The notes under the pieces are model-generated. The model did no database searches, was not told the DNA's origin, and was given only the letters and a program-made list of their open reading frames with translations. DNA of 17,472 nt, taken from the NCBI GenBank assembly GCA_900770075.1, contig CAAGIZ010000190.1, positions 1 to 17,472 on the forward strand, written 5' to 3'. Made by a program: the position numbers and the translations under genes. This DNA comes from Spirochaetia bacterium. GTDB taxonomy: Bacteria > Spirochaetota > Spirochaetia > Treponematales > Treponemataceae. Every line of letters begins with the position of its first letter. Position 1 is the first letter of the stretch. Shown piece after piece: positions 6,326 through 13,640 of this stretch.

Positions 6326-8008
6326 ATGGGTTTGAGAAGTTTTACAGTCATTTCGTGTTTACTTTTTGTTTCAGTTTCCTCAATTCATCCCCAGCAGGAG
6401 ACCGCAGAATCTCTTCCGGCAGGCATAACCGTTGAACAGAATTCTTCGTCCTGGCAGGGAAATTTTTCCTCCACCCAGACTGAAACCTTTTCAGAACATC
6501 TTGATTACGAAAGAAAAAACCTTCTCCCTGAAGAAAAGACAAAAATCATCATAAAATCCAACGTTCCAAATGCGGAAGTATTCCTAAACGGAAATTTTGA
6601 AGGCAATACAAACCTGACACTGAACAGCCTTACTCCCGGAAGGTACCGCCTCAGGGTGGAAAAATCAGGTTATCGCCCGAAATACTACAGAATAGACATT
6701 GCAAAAGGCGAAGAAAGGACTTTTTATATTGAGCTGGAAAAATACACCGGCACCGTAACTTTTGTCACGGCACAGGAAGACACGGCAATCTATGCAGATC
6801 ATTCAATAATTACAGGAAACAGTGCAATTCTGGACGAAGGAACCCACACGATTCAGGCAAAAAAATTCGGCTGGAAAACGGAAACCGCTTCAATCTATGT
6901 TCCGCGGAATTCCTTTCAGGTGGTAACGGTAAATCTTACAAAGGCGGACTTTTCCATTTCCGGCTTCCGCCCTTCAAAAAACCGCTTTAACCCTTCCCTT
7001 AAAGGCTCCGCCGGAAAGATAAGATTCACTTTTGACGTTTCCACCTTTGAACATGGAATTTTTTCCGTAACTGACTCCTTCGGAAACACCGTCACAAGCA
7101 AAAACCTTCCCTATTTTACCACCTGGGGGCAGAGTGTAACCTGGGACGGCACCACAGACGGCTCAAAAAAAATTCCTGACGGTCAGTACACCGCCACAGT
7201 AGAAGCCGGCGGACAGAAAGTTTCAGCAGTCTTTCATGCAGACAGTTCCATAAAACTTCCTCAGGCAGGCATAACGGCAGGAGGTTCCGGGCTGGGCATT
7301 CTTCCGGCAGCCTTCACTTTCCCGGAGAAAACCCTTGTCTGGGGACTCGATGCCGGGGCTGTGACTGCCTTAAAAAACAAAACCTTCTGTTTTTCTCCAA
7401 TTTCGACTTTTTTTTCCTATGGGCTTTCCAAAAATGCTGAAATTTCAGCACGGGCTGGAATAAAAGTCAGCACGGATGACTGTTTTGCGTTCATAAATTC
7501 AGCCTTAAAGTTCATCTTTTCCAGAAAAAACGACGACTTCGACCTTAACTGGGGCTTTCTTCTGAGGGCCGGGGCAGATCAGACAGAACCGTTTTTTCCC
7601 TGCGGCGCAGACAGGGGCACAGGTCTTGGAGGCGGACTTGTTTTCGGACTGGATTTTGCGCATTTTTTTGCAGGAATTTCTTCAGAATTCACCTTTGCAC
7701 CCTCAACTTTTGACACAAAAAACGGCAAATACGATAAAGTATTAAGGAACGGTCTGAGCCTTCAGCTCAAAGGACAGGCAGGGGCTTTTGCCATTTATGG
7801 AGCAGTCAATACTTCATGGGGAACCACAGGACTTGCAGGAGACGACAGGAGTTCAAATTCAGCAGAACCTGTAAGGGCAGTGGATGCAGGTTTTGAACTA
7901 AAACTTCCGGCAACCGACACTCTCCAGGCAAATTTGCGGGCAAATGCACAGATTTTTAAAAACCAGACTTACTTCAGCTCAGAAGCAGGAATTTCAATCC
8001 TTTTTTAA
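6326..8008 (+). CDS. PEGA-domain protein with FlgD-like Ig domain and predicted C-terminal outer-membrane barrel
   Basis: An envelope protein of 560 residues; exact function unknown. It has a signal peptide at 1-20 (LRSFTVISCLLFVSVSS) and a Ser/Thr/Glu-rich spacer. A PEGA domain at about 72-136 contains SNVPNAEVFLNGNFEG and LTPGRYRLRVEKSGY; a second PEGA-like repeat is at about 141-205. A FlgD-type Ig-like segment at about 208-303 contains VTWDGTTDGSKKIPDGQYT. From about 315 to the end it is Gly/aromatic-rich with alternating strands, ending in Phe (GISILF), as in proteins inserted by the BAM complex. PEGA domains are usually thought to bind surface polymers; a cell-wall- or surface-linking role is only an inference. 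The ribosome site is weak (AGG nine bases before the ATG). The frame is open upstream to 6224 but has no ATG, GTG or TTG. htrA follows after 22 nt. Confidence 0.8.
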   Translation: MGLRSFTVISCLLFVSVSSIHPQQETAESLPAGITVEQNSSSWQGNFSSTQTETFSEHLDYERKNLLPEEKTKIIIKSNVPNAEVFLNGNFEGNTNLTLNSLTPGRYRLRVEKSGYRPKYYRIDIAKGEERTFYIELEKYTGTVTFVTAQEDTAIYADHSIITGNSAILDEGTHTIQAKKFGWKTETASIYVPRNSFQVVTVNLTKADFSISGFRPSKNRFNPSLKGSAGKIRFTFDVSTFEHGIFSVTDSFGNTVTSKNLPYFTTWGQSVTWDGTTDGSKKIPDGQYTATVEAGGQKVSAVFHADSSIKLPQAGITAGGSGLGILPAAFTFPEKTLVWGLDAGAVTALKNKTFCFSPISTFFSYGLSKNAEISARAGIKVSTDDCFAFINSALKFIFSRKNDDFDLNWGFLLRAGADQTEPFFPCGADRGTGLGGGLVFGLDFAHFFAGISSEFTFAPSTFDTKNGKYDKVLRNGLSLQLKGQAGAFAIYGAVNTSWGTTGLAGDDRSSNSAEPVRAVDAGFELKLPATDTLQANLRANAQIFKNQTYFSSEAGISILF

Positions 8009-8030
8009 GGTTTTACATCAGGAGAAAAAA

Positions 8031-9320
8031 ATGAAGTTATACTCACGACAACAGTTGATAAAAACCACCCTTTTTGGAGTTGCAGCCGGCATTTTGTGCA
8101 CCAGTGCAGTCTTTTTTGCCGTACAAAAAACAGGAAAATCACGCACTGAAAAAAATGCTTCCGAATCTGAACCAGCGGAGGAATTTTTGACGGCAGGAAC
8201 AGAAAGCTCGCAGACAAAAATTCTTGAAGAGCCGCCTGTCCAGAAAGTACCTGTGCCGCAAACAGTTCTCAACTCTTCCCAATACACTCAGGACGAAGAA
8301 CAGAACATCCTCGTTTACGAAAAATGCAACGAGGCAGTCGTAAACATCACTACTCAGGTAATGGGCATAAACTGGTTTTTAGAGCCGGTGGTACAGGACG
8401 GAGGTTCAGGTTCAGGTTCCATAATTGACGAAAGAGGCTACGTAGTTACCAACGTTCACGTCATAAACAAGGCAAACAAGATAAACATTTCCCTTGCAGA
8501 CGGAACCAGCTATCCGGGCACAGTGGTGGGGATGGACATAGAAAGCGACATTGCCGTGTTAAAGTTCGACCCCCCGGAGAACGTAAAGCTTAAAACCATC
8601 GACTTCGGTGACTCAAACACACTGAAAGTAGGTCAGAAAGTCATTGCCATCGGAAATCCATTTGCGCTGGAAAGAACCATGACCACAGGAATCATCTCAG
8701 GATTAGGCCGTCCTATACAGGAAAGTGCCAACGTCATAATAAGGAACATGATTCAGACAGATGCCGCCATAAATCCGGGAAACTCCGGCGGACCGCTCCT
8801 GGATACAAACGGAAGGATGGTGGGCATAAACACCATGATAATTTCCAATTCAGGCTCCTCGGCAGGCATAGGCTTTGCAGTTCCAGTAAGCACGGCTCAG
8901 CGCGTTGTAAATGACCTTTTAAAATACGGAAAAGTAAGGCGGGGAACCATTCAGATTGAACCTGTTCAGATGACTTCCAGCATAGCCCAGTACGCAGGCC
9001 TCAAGATAAACTACGGAATTCTCGTAAGTAAGGTAAAAGAAGGCAGCAGCGCAGAAAAAGCAGGCATCCGCGGAGGAACAAAACCGGTACAGTACGGAAG
9101 CCGTTTCAATTCAACTACGATTTATCTGGGCGGCGACATAATCACCGGCATAGATGGCATAGACATCCGCACCTACGCAGATTACACCAGCGCACTGGAA
9201 TCAAAAAGACCAAATGATTCAGTCACTATTACAGTTTTCAGAAACGGAAATTTTGAAAAAATAAAAGTCCTTCTGGACGGAACCGACACAGACACAGAAT
9301 CTAAGGGAACCGCTCTCTAA
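8031..9320 (+). CDS. htrA: HtrA/DegP-family periplasmic serine protease, one PDZ domain
   Basis: An envelope quality-control protease of 429 residues, shaped like DegS or short HtrA. An N-terminal hydrophobic segment (about 9-31) is either an anchor or an uncleaved signal, followed by a Glu/Pro-rich linker with EEPP. The trypsin-like domain has His143 (VVTNVHVI), Asp173 (ESDIAVLKF) and Ser252 (NPGNSGGPL), so the triad is intact. One PDZ domain is at about 330-425 (GILVSKVKEGSSAEKAGI, LGGDIITGIDG). The start at 8031 has AGGAG six bases upstream; an in-frame ATG at 7944 lies inside the previous gene and would put 29 odd residues before the membrane segment. It is 22 nt from the genes on either side, so probably in one operon with predicted outer-membrane proteins, its likely clients. 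Confidence 0.94.
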   Translation: MKLYSRQQLIKTTLFGVAAGILCTSAVFFAVQKTGKSRTEKNASESEPAEEFLTAGTESSQTKILEEPPVQKVPVPQTVLNSSQYTQDEEQNILVYEKCNEAVVNITTQVMGINWFLEPVVQDGGSGSGSIIDERGYVVTNVHVINKANKINISLADGTSYPGTVVGMDIESDIAVLKFDPPENVKLKTIDFGDSNTLKVGQKVIAIGNPFALERTMTTGIISGLGRPIQESANVIIRNMIQTDAAINPGNSGGPLLDTNGRMVGINTMIISNSGSSAGIGFAVPVSTAQRVVNDLLKYGKVRRGTIQIEPVQMTSSIAQYAGLKINYGILVSKVKEGSSAEKAGIRGGTKPVQYGSRFNSTTIYLGGDIITGIDGIDIRTYADYTSALESKRPNDSVTITVFRNGNFEKIKVLLDGTDTDTESKGTAL

Positions 9321-9342
9321 AACAGCCTCCTGGGTAAAAAAA

Positions 9343-11532
9343 ATGAAAATTACAAAAAAACACTTTCAGTCAATCGCTGTCTTTTTAGCCGGCGCAAGCC
9401 TGTCCTTTGCAGAAAAAATTTCTTTTCCGGTAAAAAGCCTTGTTACTGTAGAAGAAAACCCCGTAATGATTTCGGCAGAATGGAACGAAAAATGGTTCGG
9501 AGAAAACCCCTCCGTAATCTACAACCACGACCTTGCGCGGATTGCAGGAATTTTCTCGGCAGTGGCCTATGAAGACGGCGACATCGGGCAGCCTTCAAAC
9601 CTTCTTTTTCAATGTTACAGGGCGGCAGGCTTTCCTGAAGAACTTATTGAAATGCACTACGACCTGAACTACAGCAATCACGTTTTGGGAAACGATCAGG
9701 CGTCCTTCAGTTTTGCCTCAAAAAAAATCAAGGGTTCAAATTCAAAGAAAAACCTGATTGCCATAGTAATCCGGGGAACTCCCCTCAACGCAAACGAATG
9801 GATTTCCAACCTGAACATCTCCGACAGAACAGGAGAACAGGAGGAATTCCACGAAGGTTTTTACAGGACAACAAAAATAATCGAAACCGAACTCATACGA
9901 TACCTGCTTAAAAACAAGACAGACATAGAAGACTGCTGTCTTTTCATAACAGGTCACTCAAGGGGAGCGGCAGTTGCAAACCTTCTTGCAGCCCAGCTGG
10001 CAGACACAGGGCTGTTCGATTCAAACTACATCTACACCTACACCTTTGCTTCTCCAAACGTTACGACAAATGACGAAGTTTCATACAAAAAATACAGTTT
10101 CATCTGGAACATAATCAATGCAGAAGACATAGTGCCAATGGTTCCTCCCAATTACAACAATTGGCAATACAGAAAATACGGTCAGACAAAGGTACTCATC
10201 AACAACTGGAATACAGACCCAAAAAAATACAAGGAAAACTTCATTCCAAAGATGAACCTGTATTTCAAGAAATTCATACTGCGGGACTACTACCCTTTTA
10301 TGACAGGACCTTTTATACCCATTCAGTGTAGTGCAATCCTTACAAGGCTTAACAAAGACGTGGAAGGTTTTTACAACGGAATAACATCCCTCCACGACAA
10401 GGCAGTTTCAGCATTCTGGAAAATTTTTCCCGAAAATGCAAATCCTGCTGAAAGCGATACTTCCCTCAACGGAGCAAACAGGGCAGAAAAACAGGGAGCC
10501 ATCTTTGCAGCCGCAACAAAATGGTGTTACAAAAATTTCGATGTAGATGTGGATTACATTACAAACTGCTTTACAGACATGCACGCCATGGAAACCTATC
10601 TCTCCTGGATAATCGCTCTTGACGAGGATTCAGTCTACTCTTCAACAGGTGCGGATCTGTTTATTCTGAAAGGCTCAGGCGATTATGCGGTTTTTGACAG
10701 CCAGGGAAAGACCGTGGCGACAATCCTTGACGGAAAAGTGGATTTTTCAAAAGTGGACGTTCCGGTTGCCGCAAATTCCTTTTTGCAGGGGCAGGTTGTT
10801 CTGGGGCTTCCTGCAAACAGGCAGTACACCGTTGCCCTCAGCAAAGAAAGTCTGCTCCCAAATCCACTAAAAGTCCACGTAGAACATTTTTCTGCAGAAG
10901 GAATTTCCACCGGGAAAAGCGAAGAACTCACACTTTATCCGTACAATTCAAAACTCTACACCTGCAGTTCAGAAAACATAAACCTGAATCTGGCTTTTTC
11001 GGACTTTGCAAAGGTTGGCGGCACAAAGGCAAGGCAGATTCGCAGGGACGGTAATTTAAGGAGCGTTTCCAAGTTCCGTGTAATGGGAGAAGTTTTCGGT
11101 TCCACAAGCGGAACCTTTAACGCAGGAATTCACGCCGGCTCAAAAAACATCTACGGTTCACTTCTTGCAGGGCACAACGCTGCAAAAATCGGGCGGGCCT
11201 ACGAGCTAAGCACGGGAATAGGGCATCAGGGCATACTGGTAAGCAAGATTTTAATAGACACGGAAGTGTTTGCAAACTTTTTTTATGCCGCTTCTGACGA
11301 CTTAAAGGAAACAGACGAACGTTTCAATCTTGTACCTTCGGTCAGAGTTTCCCTCTCCTTTAAGCCCCTCCACAGAATTCAGTTTTTTCTGGCAGGAAAC
11401 ATGGATTTCCACATCTCCGGCTTTAACGATGCAGCCTTTGATGATGCCTACCGCCTTATGGCAACAGGTCAGGTTTGGACGGGCTCTCCTGTTCGCATAG
11501 TTCCAAACTTCGGTATAGGCGTACGGTTTTAA
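9343..11532 (+). CDS. Class 3 lipase (alpha/beta hydrolase) with barrel-like C-terminal region
   Basis: A secreted or surface lipase of 729 residues, likely cleaving acylglycerols or phospholipids; the substrate is unknown. A signal peptide occupies 1-23, with probable cleavage after SFA. The lipase core runs from about 60 to 430: IVIRGT near 141-146 (oxyanion strand), nucleophile Ser206 in GHSRG, TFASPNV (234-240), Asp262 in NAEDIVPMVP, and probable catalytic His414 in MHAMETYLSW. After a linker (about 430-560) the last 160-170 residues are strand-rich with many Gly and aromatic residues, ending in GIGVRF with terminal Phe, the pattern of an outer-membrane barrel. This resembles autotransporter-like lipases, but the region is shorter than a classical 12-strand domain. 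The ribosome site is poor. earP begins 13 nt downstream. Confidence 0.82.
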   Translation: MKITKKHFQSIAVFLAGASLSFAEKISFPVKSLVTVEENPVMISAEWNEKWFGENPSVIYNHDLARIAGIFSAVAYEDGDIGQPSNLLFQCYRAAGFPEELIEMHYDLNYSNHVLGNDQASFSFASKKIKGSNSKKNLIAIVIRGTPLNANEWISNLNISDRTGEQEEFHEGFYRTTKIIETELIRYLLKNKTDIEDCCLFITGHSRGAAVANLLAAQLADTGLFDSNYIYTYTFASPNVTTNDEVSYKKYSFIWNIINAEDIVPMVPPNYNNWQYRKYGQTKVLINNWNTDPKKYKENFIPKMNLYFKKFILRDYYPFMTGPFIPIQCSAILTRLNKDVEGFYNGITSLHDKAVSAFWKIFPENANPAESDTSLNGANRAEKQGAIFAAATKWCYKNFDVDVDYITNCFTDMHAMETYLSWIIALDEDSVYSSTGADLFILKGSGDYAVFDSQGKTVATILDGKVDFSKVDVPVAANSFLQGQVVLGLPANRQYTVALSKESLLPNPLKVHVEHFSAEGISTGKSEELTLYPYNSKLYTCSSENINLNLAFSDFAKVGGTKARQIRRDGNLRSVSKFRVMGEVFGSTSGTFNAGIHAGSKNIYGSLLAGHNAAKIGRAYELSTGIGHQGILVSKILIDTEVFANFFYAASDDLKETDERFNLVPSVRVSLSFKPLHRIQFFLAGNMDFHISGFNDAAFDDAYRLMATGQVWTGSPVRIVPNFGIGVRF

Positions 11533-11545
11533 CGGCAGGTCTCAA

Positions 11546-12733
11546 ATGCAGGACAAAACCCAGAACAAAAACCTGATGATTTTATGCAAGGTAGTGGACA
11601 ATTTCGGCGACATTGGGGTGGTCTACCGCCTTGCAAAAGCACTGACAGATTTGGATTCCTCCCTCAACCTTACAATCGTCTGCTCAAATCTGGAAAGCTT
11701 TTCCGCCATGGCTCAAAAGATAGATCCGTCAAAAAAAAGCCAGATTTTCACCTACAGGCAAAATTCCTGGCAGATTTTGGACTGGGAACAGGACGAAGAT
11801 TTTGAATTCACTTCCACACCTTTTCCCATAATTCTGGAATGTTTCCAGTGCGGGCGTCCCCAGTGGCTGGAAAAAATCCTTTTTGCCCCGGACTCAAAAG
11901 AAACTTACCGGATTTTCAACATAGAATACCTGACCGCCGAAGACTATGCGGAAGACTTTCACCTTCTGAAATGTTACACCCGAAGCCAGAACGTAAAAAA
12001 GATGTTTTTTATGCCGGGTTTCACAAAAAAAACCGCAGGACTTTTGCTGGACAGTGGATTTGAACAGACCCTAAAAACCGCCCGGACCGCCAAAAAAGAC
12101 AAAAATCAGTTTACAGTTACGCTCTTTTCCTACGAGAGGGATTTTAAGCAGATTTTTGAAGCCCTGCTCCGCCTTCAGGAAAAACAGCGAAAGAAAAACC
12201 CCGCCTTTACAGTAAAAGTGCTGGCCGCCGCCGGAAAAAGCCAATCCTTCGCCCAAAAAGCCTGGGAACAAACCGACAGAAAGCTGGATTTTACGGCCCT
12301 TCCCTTTTTGCCACAGGAAGAATGGGACAAAATACTCTGTGCAGCAGACTTTAATTTTATCCGCGGAGAAGAAAGCCTTGCCCGTGCCTGTCTTGCAGGA
12401 CTTCCTTTTTTCTGGCACGCCTATGTTCAGGAAGAAAACTACCAGCTGGTCAAAGTTTCAGCCCTCCTGCAAAAACTCCTTCCTTTTGTGGAAGAAGAAA
12501 ACCTCTCCTCCGCCCTTGAACTTCTCTGGAACCAGTACAACACCCCGGAAGCACCACTAAATGCCGAAAATCTGGATTACATTTTTCAGAAGGCAGCAGA
12601 AGGCACCTTAAAAAAAAGTTTTGCGGCCTTTGCAGAAGAACTGTTAAAAAACGGAAACCTTGCCAAAAACCTGCTGGACTTTCTGCAAACAGGACTTTCT
12701 GCAACAGTTGAAAAAAAGTCAAAAAAATACTAA
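11546..12733 (+). CDS. earP: EF-P arginine rhamnosyltransferase EarP
   Basis: EarP transfers rhamnose from dTDP-L-rhamnose to Arg32 of elongation factor P, activating it to rescue ribosomes stalled at polyproline. The 395-residue product has normal length. The N-terminal motif KVVDNFGDIGVVYRLAK holds the two acidic residues (Asp18, Asp22) that match those needed in Pseudomonas and Neisseria EarP. The C-terminal donor-binding motif NFIRGEESLARA contains Glu275, matching the essential Glu of RGEDS, followed by FFWHAYVQEENYQLVKV. FQCGRPQWLE and PGFTKKTAGLL are also EarP-like. It is a GT-B (GT104) inverting glycosyltransferase in the cytoplasm. AGGT lies five bases before the ATG. efp, encoding its only known substrate, is 38 nt downstream, which strongly supports the call. 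Confidence 0.95.
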   Translation: MQDKTQNKNLMILCKVVDNFGDIGVVYRLAKALTDLDSSLNLTIVCSNLESFSAMAQKIDPSKKSQIFTYRQNSWQILDWEQDEDFEFTSTPFPIILECFQCGRPQWLEKILFAPDSKETYRIFNIEYLTAEDYAEDFHLLKCYTRSQNVKKMFFMPGFTKKTAGLLLDSGFEQTLKTARTAKKDKNQFTVTLFSYERDFKQIFEALLRLQEKQRKKNPAFTVKVLAAAGKSQSFAQKAWEQTDRKLDFTALPFLPQEEWDKILCAADFNFIRGEESLARACLAGLPFFWHAYVQEENYQLVKVSALLQKLLPFVEEENLSSALELLWNQYNTPEAPLNAENLDYIFQKAAEGTLKKSFAAFAEELLKNGNLAKNLLDFLQTGLSATVEKKSKKY

Positions 12734-12736
12734 CAT
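12708..12736 (+). promoter_or_regulatory. Predicted internal promoter for efp
   Basis: TTGAAA (12708-12713), 17-nt spacer, TAACAT (12731-12736), overlapping the 3' end of earP. Transcription would start near 12743 and leave a 29-nt leader ending with GAGG (12759-12762), nine bases before the efp ATG. Such a promoter would let the abundant EF-P be made above the level of EarP. Confidence 0.45.
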
Positions 12737-12771
12737 TATGGAATAAACGTTTATTTTTGAGGTAACATATT

Positions 12772-13341
12772 ATGTTAATGACAAACGAAATCAGAGTCGG
12801 AACCGCTTTCATGTACGAAGGCAGCCCCCTCATCGTTCAGAAACTTCTCGGACAGAAAGGCGGACGTCAGGGTATGGTTACAAACCTCCGCGTTCAGAAT
12901 ATCGTAACAGGTTCAACCATGCAGCTTGGTCTCGATGCCGGAGAAAAATTCGAAGAAGTAGACCTTGTTAAAAAGACGGTAAAACTTTCTTACATCGACG
13001 GAAACGAATACCACTTTATGGATCAGGAAACTTACGACGACATAATGCTCGACAAAGACTACCTTGGCGACAATGCCGGCTACATCTCCCCAGATGACGA
13101 CTACGAAGTTTCTGTAACTTACTACAACGACAGACCAGTAGGCGTAGTTCTCCCTGTAAACGTAACCCGCACAATCACTTACTGCGAACCAGGCGTAAAG
13201 GGCGACACTTCCGGTAAATCAACAAAACCTGCAACCCTCGACACTGGAATGGAAGTAAAAGTTCCTCTGTTCTGCAACACCGACGACCGCATCGTAATCG
13301 ATACAAGAGACGGCTCCTTCGTAGAACGGGCAAAAGACTAA
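12772..13341 (+). CDS. efp: Translation elongation factor P, Arg32 type
   Basis: EF-P binds between the ribosomal P and E sites and speeds peptide bond formation at consecutive prolines. The 189-residue product has the three-domain EF-P layout. In domain I the loop is QKGGRQGMV with Arg32 at its tip (codon CGT, 12865-12867), the residue rhamnosylated by EarP; Lys-type EF-Ps have Lys34 instead. The later domains carry NEYHFMDQETYDDI, PVNVTRTITYCEPGVKGDT and the C-terminal VPLFCNTDDRIVIDTRDGSFVERA. The first ATG (12772) is preferred over 12778 because GAGG is nine bases upstream and because it gives exact Arg32 numbering. It is the last gene of the plus-strand cluster, followed by a strong terminator. 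Confidence 0.97.
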   Translation: MLMTNEIRVGTAFMYEGSPLIVQKLLGQKGGRQGMVTNLRVQNIVTGSTMQLGLDAGEKFEEVDLVKKTVKLSYIDGNEYHFMDQETYDDIMLDKDYLGDNAGYISPDDDYEVSVTYYNDRPVGVVLPVNVTRTITYCEPGVKGDTSGKSTKPATLDTGMEVKVPLFCNTDDRIVIDTRDGSFVERAKD

Positions 13342-13373
13342 CAGTCGCTAAAAACTTTCAACAGTTTTCTATA

Positions 13374-13420
13374 AAAAAATCCCCGGAAAACATCTTCAGT
13401 TTTTCGGGGATTTTTTTTAT
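13374..13420 (+). terminator. Rho-independent terminator after efp, probably bidirectional
   Basis: A 14-bp stem, AATCCCCGGAAAAC (13378-13391) with GTTTTTCGGGGATT (13399-13412), one G-U pair, loop ATCTTCA, followed by eight T (13411-13418). An A-run (13373-13379) precedes the stem, so it also looks like a terminator on the minus strand, where it would stop transcripts of the outer-membrane protein gene ending at 13641. Confidence 0.92.
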
Positions 13421-13445
13421 TTTTTGGGCACATTTTTTGCTGCGC

Positions 13446-13618
13446 AAAAAACCGGGCTTTCCGTGGCTACGGCGTCTTACGCGCCTCCGGTGCTTCGCAC
13501 CCGCCTTGCGGCCACTCCAATCCCTTGTGCGCATTTTGCGCACACGTAAAATCGACGAGTTTGCATCAGCAAACTCGCAGGGGTTTAGCGAAGCTAAATC
13601 CCCGTCTATCCCTTGTGC
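13446..13618 (-). repeat. Intergenic hairpin chain, repeat copy 3
   Basis: At least six small hairpins in about 130 bp. They are GCGT-CTT-ACGC (13472-13482), GGTGC-TTC-GCACC (13489-13501), CCGC-CTT-GCGG (13501-13511), GTGCGCA-TTT-TGCGCAC (13527-13543), CGAGTTTGC-ATCA-GCAAACTCG (13556-13577) and GGGGTTTAGC-GAA-GCTAAATCCCC (13580-13603, one bulge). Most have three-base loops. TCCCTTGTGC occurs twice (13521-13530, 13609-13618) as a direct repeat around the two longest hairpins. On the minus strand the block ends GGAAAGCCCGGTTTTTT (13446-13462), as in copy 1. It fills the gap between the efp terminator and the outer-membrane protein gene. ORFs across it are shadows. Confidence 0.7.
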
Positions 13619-13640
13619 AGCAAAAGCGGGCGCATTCGGT

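Noticed and set aside
7944..8030. Longer HtrA starting at 7944
   Set aside because: This start lies within the PEGA protein gene with no ribosome site, while 8031 has AGGAG at ideal spacing and begins directly before the membrane segment.
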